62,967 nt of DNA from Odoribacter sp. UBA944 (GTDB lineage: Bacteria; Bacteroidota; Bacteroidia; Bacteroidales; Marinifilaceae): assembly GCA_002293375.1 (NCBI GenBank), contig DBDA01000030.1, positions 1 to 62,967 of the forward strand, in the 5' to 3' direction. Made by a program: the position numbers and the translations under genes. The notes under the pieces are model-generated. The model did no database searches. It was not told the origin of the DNA and saw only the letters and a program-made list of their open reading frames with translations. Positions 16,336 through 23,417 of this stretch are shown piece after piece. The first letter of the stretch is position 1, and each line of letters opens with the position of its first letter.

Positions 16336-17562
16336 ATGAGCCGCATTACAGTTGTTGCCATAGGAGCTGGGGACCGTATGAACGCTTATACGGAGTACGC
16401 CCGTCTACATCCGGAAGAGTTGGAGATCGTCGCTGTGGTGGAGCCGAATCCGCTTCGTCTGGAACAATATGCTGCAGCATTTGGAATACCTGCTGCGCAG
16501 GCGTTTCCCTCCTGGGAAGAGTGCCTGCAACGCCCCCGGATGGCGGACGCTGTGTTTCTCTGTACACCGGACCCGCTTCATTACCGCCCCGCATTGGCCG
16601 CTTTGGAAAAGGGGTACCACATCCTGTTGGAAAAACCGATCGCCCAGAGTTGGGAACAGTGCAACGAAATAGCTGCCCGGGCGGCGGAATGCGGGCTGAT
16701 TGTCGGTGTGTGCCACGTTCTACGCTACCATCCCTATTACCGGAAGATCAAAACAGTGTTGGAGAGCGGGGTGTTGGGCGAAGTAATCTCGGTCTGCCAC
16801 CGGATCGAGATCGGGACCGAGCGTATGGCCCACTCTTTTGTACGGGGATTGTGGCGGAAAGAGAGTGAATCCAACCCCATCATCCTCTCCAAAGCATGCC
16901 ACGACCTGGACCTGATCGTGTGGCTGACCGGCCGGAAGTGCTGTTCGATGGATTCGTACGGATCGTTGAAGTGGTTTCGGGCGTGCAACGCGCCTGCTGG
17001 GAGTGCGCTTCGCTGTATCGACGGGTGCACTGTGGAACCGGAGTGTCCCTACTCCGCCGTAGAACTGTACGGCCGGCAAAAAAGGTGGTTGCGCCATTTC
17101 GACATTGGCGAAGGGGCGGCGTTGGAAACCGTCATCCGGAAAGAACTGAAAGAGGGACCTTACGGGCGGTGTGTTTACCGGTGCGACAACGATGTGGCGG
17201 ACAACCAGGTTGTGGCGATGTCATTGGAAGGAGACATAACGGTCGATTTCTCCTTGAACGGTTTTACCCGCGAAGGCGCACGCCGCACCCGGATTGCAGG
17301 CAGTCACGGGGAGTTGTTCGGGGACGAAAAACAGTTGACGGTGGCTCCTTTCCGGAAAGAGCCGGAGGTGTATGATTTCTCCGACACATACGGGGAGTGC
17401 AATTTCCACGGGGGAGCCGACCTGCACATTGTAGCTGATTTTCTGAAGGCAGTTCGAGAAGGGCGCTCTGCACACTTTCCGGTCCGTATAGAAGAGGCGT
17501 TGGAAAGCCACCGGATCGCTTTCGAGATTGAGAAAAAGCGCAAAGCGTATGATATATTTTAA
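16336..17562 (+). CDS. Gfo/Idh/MocA family NAD(P)-dependent oxidoreductase
   Basis: A 408-aa protein starting at ATG 16336, 17 nt after the SRPBCC gene; the frame extends further upstream but overlaps that gene. The Rossmann domain opens with ITVVAIGAGDRMNAY and contains DAVFLCTPDPLHY and the family signature LLEKPIA, whose Lys binds substrate. A C-terminal alpha/beta domain follows, with HDLDLIVWLTGR. Members oxidise or reduce sugars and related polyols. There is no Tat or Sec signal, unlike GH109 glycosidases built on the same fold. Its place before a propeller lipoprotein and a GH92 enzyme suggests a glycan-related role, but the substrate is unknown. Confidence 0.88.
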   Translation: MSRITVVAIGAGDRMNAYTEYARLHPEELEIVAVVEPNPLRLEQYAAAFGIPAAQAFPSWEECLQRPRMADAVFLCTPDPLHYRPALAALEKGYHILLEKPIAQSWEQCNEIAARAAECGLIVGVCHVLRYHPYYRKIKTVLESGVLGEVISVCHRIEIGTERMAHSFVRGLWRKESESNPIILSKACHDLDLIVWLTGRKCCSMDSYGSLKWFRACNAPAGSALRCIDGCTVEPECPYSAVELYGRQKRWLRHFDIGEGAALETVIRKELKEGPYGRCVYRCDNDVADNQVVAMSLEGDITVDFSLNGFTREGARRTRIAGSHGELFGDEKQLTVAPFRKEPEVYDFSDTYGECNFHGGADLHIVADFLKAVREGRSAHFPVRIEEALESHRIAFEIEKKRKAYDIF

Positions 17563-17577
17563 CTAATACCCAAACCA

Positions 17578-18735
17578 ATGAAACAGTTGTTTCCCCTTAT
17601 TTGCCTGTCTGCCTCCCTGTTTCTGTGTTCTTGCGGCTCCAAGCAGGTTTCGGAACTTCCGGTGATAGACGTGAACCGGTCATATCCTTCCAAAGAGTTG
17701 ATTCTGCAGGATATTGCCGATGTGGAGTACATTCCGTTGGAAACGAAAGAGGGGTTCCTGATCGGGGAAGACCTTCGCGTCCAATACATGGATGAAGAGG
17801 TGATCGTGACGAACAACAAGGAAGAGATACTCTTTTTCGATCGCAAAAGCGGAAAAGCGTTGTACTCCTTCAGCCGTTACGGTAGAGGGCCCGGTGAATA
17901 CCTCTCCATCCATTCCATCGCCGTAGACCGGAAAAACAACGAACTGTTCGTGACGGAAGGCTCCTTCTCTTCCGACCGGAATCCGGTATACGTATATGAT
18001 TTGCAGGGGAAATACCTGCGCACTCTGGAGTATCATAACATCGGTTTTGCCATGCATTTTCATAACTACAACGACGACTACCTGTTTTGGTACAACCAGA
18101 AGACAGAAGATCCGTTTCCATACAAGTTGATGTCTAAAACGAACACTGTTTTTACGCAATTACCCGTTGAATTTGCCGGCCGGGATAAGATGTCCATTAC
18201 CCAAAATCGCGAAAACGGTGGTATTATCACGATATCTCCGGACGGGAATGTTCTTTTAAAGATACCCGGAGGATATATCTTTTCGGAGCCCGGCCTGGAC
18301 ACTGTCTACCGGTGGGAGACTGCTACGGGGAAACTTATTCCTCTTTTGGCTCGTACCCCCTCTTTCCATTCGATGGAGTTTCCCATCGGAGTATTCATCA
18401 CCGGGGAGAGCAGCGAATACCTCTTTATACGCACCATTGAACGCAAGTTTGACTTTGAGGCCTACTCGGGTTTTACAAGCGTTTACCTGATCCATGACAA
18501 AAAAGAGGGAATTTTTTACGAAGGCTTGCTGCTGAACGGAGACTATGTTGATAGAGAGGTATTTACTGTGAATAGCCGGGTTGCCGTTCCGGTTGGAACG
18601 AATGTGATCGGTTTGCAAGCCTGGAAGTTGATGGAGGCGTATGAGAACAACAAACTCCGGGGAAAATTGGCGGAGGTTGCATCGACTTTGAAAGAGGATG
18701 ACAACCCTGTGGTGTTGATCGCTACATTTAAATAA
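17578..18735 (+). CDS. Six-bladed beta-propeller lipoprotein
   Basis: A 385-aa lipoprotein. The signal peptide ends in LFLC-S-C with Cys19 as the likely lipidated residue. The mature protein has the Bacteroidota six-bladed propeller signature: IADVEYIPLET near residue 45, FSRYGRGPGEYLSI near residue 100, and a C-terminal DDNPVVLIATFK. These proteins are anchored in an outer-membrane leaflet and are very numerous in some Bacteroidales, often beside glycan or peptide utilisation genes. It is 15 nt after the oxidoreductase and 6 nt before the GH92 gene, so it is probably part of their operon. A related but divergent copy is at 35672-36826. Confidence 0.85.
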   Translation: MKQLFPLICLSASLFLCSCGSKQVSELPVIDVNRSYPSKELILQDIADVEYIPLETKEGFLIGEDLRVQYMDEEVIVTNNKEEILFFDRKSGKALYSFSRYGRGPGEYLSIHSIAVDRKNNELFVTEGSFSSDRNPVYVYDLQGKYLRTLEYHNIGFAMHFHNYNDDYLFWYNQKTEDPFPYKLMSKTNTVFTQLPVEFAGRDKMSITQNRENGGIITISPDGNVLLKIPGGYIFSEPGLDTVYRWETATGKLIPLLARTPSFHSMEFPIGVFITGESSEYLFIRTIERKFDFEAYSGFTSVYLIHDKKEGIFYEGLLLNGDYVDREVFTVNSRVAVPVGTNVIGLQAWKLMEAYENNKLRGKLAEVASTLKEDDNPVVLIATFK

Positions 18736-18741
18736 AGGCCT

Positions 18742-20994
18742 GTGCAACGAACACGTATTTTAACAGGATGGTTGTTCTTTCTTTGGATCGGCAACAATAT
18801 GGCCCAGGAGCCGGCAGATTATGTCAATCCCTTTATCGGGACCTCCAACTACGGTACGACCCACCCGGGGGCGGTCTGTCCGAACGGTTTGGTGTCGGTG
18901 GTGCCCTTCAACGTCATGGGCTCTCCGGAGAACCGCTACGACAAAGACGCCCGTTGGTGGTCCACTCCCTACGAATACAACAACACCTATTTTACCGGTT
19001 ATTCGCACATCAATCTGAGCGGGGTGGGGTGTCCGGAGTTGGGCGCTTTGTTGCTCATGCCGACCGCGGGGGAGTTGCAGGTGGATTACCGGGAGTACGG
19101 AAGCGCCTACTCGGAAGAACAGGCCTCCCCCGGTTACTACACCAACTTCCTGACCAAATACGGCATCCGGACAGAAGTGACTGCAACACCCCGCACGGGA
19201 TTGGCCCGTTTTACCTTTCCGGCAGGGCAGGGGAACATCCTGCTGAACCTGGGGGAGGGCCTGACCAACGAATCGGGCGCGTTTCTCCGGCGGGTAAACG
19301 ACCGGGAGGTGGAAGGCATGAAAGTGTTGGGGACATTTTGCTACCACTCCCAGGCTGTTTTTCCCATCTATTTCGTCTTGCGGGTCAACAAGAAACCGCG
19401 GGAATCCGGCTACTGGAAGTTTCAACGCCCCATGACGACCGAAGCGCAGTGGGACGAACATAGCGGCCGGTACAAATTGTACACCCGCTACCACAAAGAG
19501 TTGGCGGGGGACGACATCGGCGCCTGGTTTTGCTTTGATGTGACGGAAGGCGAAACTGTGGAGGTGCAGGTGGGAGTCTCTTTTGTCAGCGTGGGGAACG
19601 CCCGGGAAAATTTAGACGCCGAACAGAAAGGATTTGATTTTGAAAAAATCCGGGCGGATGCCCGGAACGCCTGGAACAGCGACCTTTCCCGAATACAGGT
19701 GGAGGGAGGGAGCGAAGAGCAGAAAACTGTCTTCTACACGGGGCTGTACCACATGCTGCTCCACCCGAATATTTTGCAGGATGTCAACGGGCAGTATCCG
19801 GCTATGGAAAGCCCCGAAATTCACACCACCAACGGGAATCGCTATACGGTCTTCTCCTTGTGGGACACCTACCGCAACCTGCATCAATTTCTGACCCTGG
19901 TCTTTCCGGAAAGGCAGATAGAGATGGTCCGCACCATGTTGGAGATGTACCGGGAGTCGGGCTGGTTTCCCAAATGGGAGTTGTATGGCCGGGAAACCTA
20001 CACCATGGAGGGGGATCCCGCTATCCCGGTGATTGTCGATACCTGGATGAAAGGGCTCCGGGATTTCGATGTGGAATTGGCGTACGAGGGGATGTATAAA
20101 TCGGCGACCCTGCCCGGGGCGGAGAACCCGATGCGGCCGGACAACGACGACTACTTGCGGTTGGGCTACGTACCCTTGCGCGAACCGTTCGATAACTCGG
20201 TCTCCCATGCATTGGAGTACTACATCGCCGATTGGAATCTGGCCCGCCTGGCCGGAGCGTTGGGAAAGAAAAAAGACGAGGAACTGTTCCACAAACGCTC
20301 CCTAGGATACCGGCGCTATTACAGCAAGGAGTACGGCACCTTCCGCCCGATCCTGCCGGACGGCACGTTTTACACCCCTTTCAATCCGTTGCAGGGGCTT
20401 AACTTTAAGCCGAATCCGGGATTTCACGAGGGAAACGCTTGGAACTACACCTTTTACGTGCCGCACGACATCCGAGGGCTTGCTAAGTTGATGGGGGGAC
20501 AGAAATCGTTTGTGGAGAAGCTGCAACAGGTTTTTGACAAGGGGTATTACGATCCGGCCAACGAACCCGACATCGCCTATCCCTACCTGTTCAGTTATTT
20601 CAAAGGGGAGGAGTGGCGCACGCAACGGTGTGTGCGGGAGTTGTTGGCCAAACACTTCCGGAACGGGCCAAAAGGGCTTCCCGGCAACGACGATGTGGGC
20701 GTTATGTCCGGCTGGGCGATCTTCAGCATGTTGGGTTTTTACCCCGCTTGCCCCGGCTTGCCGGAGTATATTCTGACGACGCCGGTTTTTGACAAGGTAA
20801 CCATCCGGCTCAACCCGGACTACTATAAAAATCCGACCATTCAATTGGAAACCGATCGGCAGGGCGGACAGGATCCGTACATCCGGACGGTTACCTTGGA
20901 CGGCAAGAAGTTGGACGGCGCTATCATCACGCACGAACAACTGACCGCTTCCCGCCGCATTGTGTTCGGGCTGTCGCCCACGCCTGTGAAGTAG
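18742..20994 (+). CDS. GH92 family glycosidase, probable exo-alpha-mannosidase
   Basis: A 750-aa exported glycoside hydrolase. The start is GTG 18742, 6 nt after the propeller gene, because it supplies the signal peptide (QRTRILTGWLFFLWIGNNMAQ); the next in-frame ATG would cut it away. GH92 motifs are clear: ADYVNPFIGT at the mature N-terminus, VFSLWDTYRNLHQ, FHEGNAWNYTFYVPHD (Glu of the calcium-dependent acid region) and GNDDVGVMSGW, which carries the paired Asp of the base. Usual members read GNDDxGQMSAW, so the Val and Gly here are atypical. GH92 enzymes remove terminal mannose from N-glycans or mannans. No SusC/SusD pair is in the window. Confidence 0.9.
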   Translation: MQRTRILTGWLFFLWIGNNMAQEPADYVNPFIGTSNYGTTHPGAVCPNGLVSVVPFNVMGSPENRYDKDARWWSTPYEYNNTYFTGYSHINLSGVGCPELGALLLMPTAGELQVDYREYGSAYSEEQASPGYYTNFLTKYGIRTEVTATPRTGLARFTFPAGQGNILLNLGEGLTNESGAFLRRVNDREVEGMKVLGTFCYHSQAVFPIYFVLRVNKKPRESGYWKFQRPMTTEAQWDEHSGRYKLYTRYHKELAGDDIGAWFCFDVTEGETVEVQVGVSFVSVGNARENLDAEQKGFDFEKIRADARNAWNSDLSRIQVEGGSEEQKTVFYTGLYHMLLHPNILQDVNGQYPAMESPEIHTTNGNRYTVFSLWDTYRNLHQFLTLVFPERQIEMVRTMLEMYRESGWFPKWELYGRETYTMEGDPAIPVIVDTWMKGLRDFDVELAYEGMYKSATLPGAENPMRPDNDDYLRLGYVPLREPFDNSVSHALEYYIADWNLARLAGALGKKKDEELFHKRSLGYRRYYSKEYGTFRPILPDGTFYTPFNPLQGLNFKPNPGFHEGNAWNYTFYVPHDIRGLAKLMGGQKSFVEKLQQVFDKGYYDPANEPDIAYPYLFSYFKGEEWRTQRCVRELLAKHFRNGPKGLPGNDDVGVMSGWAIFSMLGFYPACPGLPEYILTTPVFDKVTIRLNPDYYKNPTIQLETDRQGGQDPYIRTVTLDGKKLDGAIITHEQLTASRRIVFGLSPTPVK

Positions 20995-21054
20995 TCTTCC
21001 GCTGCTATACATTGCTACATACCGGAAAGTCGAAACAATCCGTTTCGAAAGTGC

Positions 21055-21062
21055 TACTTTTG
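21055..21062 (+). promoter_or_regulatory. Promoter -7 box of the FadL-type porin gene
   Basis: TACTTTTG matches TAnnTTTG and lies 43 nt before ATG 21106. No clear TTG at -33. Confidence 0.5.
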
Positions 21063-21105
21063 TGTCCTTTATTGATGGGGGCTTCTCCCCAATGTAGTAC
21101 ATAAA

Positions 21106-22488
21106 ATGAATCGTATGAAGAAAATGATGATGGTGGCGCTGGCTTGCGTATCGGCGCTTTCGGTTTGGGCGGAAGGATACCAGGTGAACGCATTGAGCGC
21201 CAAACAGACCGGCATGGGGCATGTCGGAGTGGCCCGGCGCTTAGGAGCGGAAAGTATGCACTTCAATCCGGCCGGATTGGTAGGGATCGACCGGCACATG
21301 GACCTCTCCATCGGTATTTCCGGTATAGCTACTACGGCGCAGTACAGCAGGGAAGGGTACTCCGTCAAAACGGACAACCCGTTGAGCACGCCTTTTTACG
21401 CCTATGTGGGATACAAAATTTATGACAACCTGGCGGGCGGCCTCAGCATCACAACACCTTACGGAAGCTCCTTGAAGTGGCCCAAAAACTGGAACGGTTC
21501 TCATTTGATACAAGACATCTCCCTGCGATCCTTTGTCTTTCAACCGACCTTTTCCTATCAGATCACCGACAAGCTCAGTATCGGCGCCGGTTTGATGCTG
21601 GCTATCGGGAATGTGGAACTGAGCCGCTCGCTGATGAGCAAGGAGGATTTCCAACTGATCGGGGCGGGGATCGCCCAGTCTGACTTGCCCGATGCCATCA
21701 AACAGCCGATCGTGTCCGGGATCCAGGCCAACAACTACCCGCCCGCTGCGGCGACCTTGGACGGCAAGGCCGGGGTACGCGCCGGGTTCAATGTCGGATT
21801 ACTGTATGAATTGTCTGACAAATGGACCCTCGGCGCTTCGTACCGTTCAAAAGTCCGGATGAAAGTCAAAGAAGGAGAGGCCTCCCTGGACTATGCCAAT
21901 CAGACCGTAGAAGGGTTGATGAATGCACTGGGACAGGCAGGCGTTCTCTCGGTTCCGAAATACGATCAGGGAACGTTCCGGGCGGAACTTCCCCTGCCGT
22001 CCAACCTGACCTTTGGAGTCAATTTTCACCCCTCCGGCAAATGGGAGATAGAGGCGGATCTGCAGGTTGTCGGCTGGAATGCCTACGATTCCCTGAACGT
22101 CTTCTTCAACGAAGCAGAATTGGGCATCGCCCCCATCAAAGCGGAAAAGAACTACCGGAACACCATTATCGCCCGCTTGGGAGGTCTGTATCAGCCCACC
22201 GATCGTTTCACCCTTCGCGGCGGCCTCTACTTTGACCAGAGCCCCATCCGCCAAAACAACTACAACCCGGAAACTCCCGGCATGGATAAATTGGGGGTCT
22301 CCACCGGCTGCTCCTTCGAGCCGTACAAAGACCTCTCCCTGGATTTTTCCTTTCTCTACATACAGGGATTCTCCCTGGACGGCTCCTACATCTCTCCCAA
22401 TGTAGTAACGGGAATGCAGGATGTATTTGCAGGACATTACAAGTCCACCGCCATAACAGTATCGCTGGGGCTTTCCTATAAATTCTGA
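21106..22488 (+). CDS. OmpP1/FadL/TodX family outer-membrane transporter
   Basis: A 460-aa outer-membrane beta-barrel with signal peptide (MNRMKKMMMVALACVSALSVWA; a second start at M4 is possible). The mature start EGYQVNALSAKQTGMGHVGVA, then SMHFNPAGLVG and TPYGSSLKWP, is the classic FadL hatch and first strands; it ends with an aromatic residue (SLGLSYKF), as expected for BAM-dependent barrels. FadL-type proteins admit long-chain fatty acids and other hydrophobic compounds. An acyl-CoA ligase that could follow such uptake is encoded at 42777, far from it. The gene is monocistronic with its own promoter and lies before tRNA-Phe. Confidence 0.92.
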   Translation: MNRMKKMMMVALACVSALSVWAEGYQVNALSAKQTGMGHVGVARRLGAESMHFNPAGLVGIDRHMDLSIGISGIATTAQYSREGYSVKTDNPLSTPFYAYVGYKIYDNLAGGLSITTPYGSSLKWPKNWNGSHLIQDISLRSFVFQPTFSYQITDKLSIGAGLMLAIGNVELSRSLMSKEDFQLIGAGIAQSDLPDAIKQPIVSGIQANNYPPAAATLDGKAGVRAGFNVGLLYELSDKWTLGASYRSKVRMKVKEGEASLDYANQTVEGLMNALGQAGVLSVPKYDQGTFRAELPLPSNLTFGVNFHPSGKWEIEADLQVVGWNAYDSLNVFFNEAELGIAPIKAEKNYRNTIIARLGGLYQPTDRFTLRGGLYFDQSPIRQNNYNPETPGMDKLGVSTGCSFEPYKDLSLDFSFLYIQGFSLDGSYISPNVVTGMQDVFAGHYKSTAITVSLGLSYKF

Positions 22489-22529
22489 AAAAACCGTGTG
22501 CAGAGATAGAATTAATTTTTCCGTTTTTT

Positions 22530-22558
22530 TTGCGCGAACAAAAATTGTTCTATCTTTG
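22530..22558 (+). promoter_or_regulatory. Promoter of tRNA-Phe
   Basis: TTG (22530-22532), an 18-nt spacer and TATCTTTG (22551-22558), 14 nt before the tRNA 5' end. Confidence 0.7.
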
Positions 22559-22572
22559 CACTCGCAAACAAA

Positions 22573-22645
22573 GGTGCCATAGCTCAGTCGGTAGAGCAAA
22601 GGACTGAAAATCCTTGTGTCCCTGGTTCGATTCCAGGTGGCACCA
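22573..22645 (+). tRNA. tRNA-Phe (GAA)
   Basis: A complete 73-nt cloverleaf. The acceptor stem GGTGCCA pairs with TGGCACC (22638-22644); the anticodon stem AAGGA/TCCTT encloses CTGAAAA with anticodon GAA at 22606-22608; the T arm carries GGTTCGATTCC. The discriminator base is A and CCA is not encoded. Confidence 0.97.
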
Positions 22646-22651
22646 CAGAAT

Positions 22652-22680
22652 AAAGCAGTTACGAAAGTAGCTGCTTTTTT
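22652..22680 (+). terminator. Terminator after tRNA-Phe
   Basis: AAAGCAG pairs with CTGCTTT around an inner TAC/GTA stem capped by a GAAA tetraloop, followed by a T run. Confidence 0.85.
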
Positions 22681-22746
22681 ACATGTTTTCTGTGCGTTTC
22701 CGTTGGTCAAGTTAAATCGAGAATTAAATGAAGTTTAACGATGGAT

Positions 22747-22782
22747 GTCTGTATTGCAATCGTTTATTACACTAATACAGAC
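22747..22782 (+). promoter_or_regulatory. Hairpin in the leader of the SUKH-like gene
   Basis: A perfect 9-bp inverted repeat, GTCTGTATT (22747-22755) and AATACAGAC (22774-22782), ends five nt before the ATG at 22788. It has no T tail, so it is not a terminator; it could limit ribosome access. Confidence 0.45.
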
Positions 22783-22787
22783 TGTTG

Positions 22788-23240
22788 ATGTTGAAAAATT
22801 TTGATGACATTTTGGATTGCCTGACCTCTGCGGAGGCCGATCCGATGATTGTCCGCCCGGCGACGGACGAGGATATCGCCTTTTGCAACGAAGATTTGAA
22901 GGATATGGAATTTCCATCCTTGCCGGAGGGGTATGTCGACTTCCTGAAAATGCTGAATGGCTTTGCCTGGAACGGGATTGAGTTTTACAGTACCGATCAG
23001 GTTACAGATGAGGAGACGGGATACATCCTGTCGGACATCGTTTCGGCCAATGTAAATTTCGGGCAGCAGAACGATGACCTTGCACATTGCCTCCAACTTG
23101 GCCGCTCAGACGAAGATGTGTATGTTTACAATACAGCGAACGAACATTATGAAGTCTTGGACAGGACGGGCCGCGATGTAATGGAGGAGTACGACAACTT
23201 TGAGACCCTATTCACTGGGGTTGTTGCACCGAGAATATAG
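22788..23240 (+). CDS. SMI1/KNR4 (SUKH)-like, YrhA-type protein
   Basis: A 150-aa acidic cytosolic protein starting at ATG 22788 (a TTG three nt upstream is in frame). The segment FPSLPEGYVDFLKMLNGFAWNGIEFYS is the recognisable SUKH/YrhA core, followed by NDDLAHCLQLGRSDEDVYVYN, then YEVLDRTGRDVMEEYDNFE. SUKH proteins are widely used as immunity proteins against polymorphic nuclease toxins, but single housekeeping-like members also exist. No toxin gene is next to it: upstream is tRNA-Phe and downstream is the convergent Feo locus. The 5' leader carries a hairpin. Family assignment is fair; an immunity role is not shown. Confidence 0.65.
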   Translation: MLKNFDDILDCLTSAEADPMIVRPATDEDIAFCNEDLKDMEFPSLPEGYVDFLKMLNGFAWNGIEFYSTDQVTDEETGYILSDIVSANVNFGQQNDDLAHCLQLGRSDEDVYVYNTANEHYEVLDRTGRDVMEEYDNFETLFTGVVAPRI

Positions 23241-23260
23241 GAATCTGTAAAAACAAGACA

Positions 23261-23416
23261 TCACTGCCGTTTGCAGGTATCGCGCAACGGGCATTCCGGA
23301 CACTCCGTACAGGAAGTACAAGCGTCTTTGCCGGATTTTCTACTACGAAAAAACCGCCGGAAAACAAGCAGAACAACAGCTGCCAGAACAATATATACGA
23401 TAATCTCCTGCCACAT
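23261..23416 (-). CDS. FeoB-associated Cys-rich membrane protein
   Basis: A 51-aa protein starting one nt after the feoB stop codon. An N-terminal membrane helix (WQEIIVYIVLAAVVLLVF) is followed by a basic RRFFRSRKSGK stretch and a Cys cluster DACTSCTECPECPLRDTC with five cysteines. This is the FeoB-associated Cys-rich family, thought to assist ferrous iron handling at the cytosolic mouth of the FeoB channel. It is surely translated with feoB. Confidence 0.88.
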   Translation of the reverse strand: MWQEIIVYIVLAAVVLLVFRRFFRSRKSGKDACTSCTECPECPLRDTCKRQ

Positions 23417-23417
23417 C

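Noticed and set aside
16336..17562. GH109 glycosidase
   Set aside because: GH109 enzymes share the Gfo/Idh fold but are exported with a Tat or Sec signal; this protein has none.
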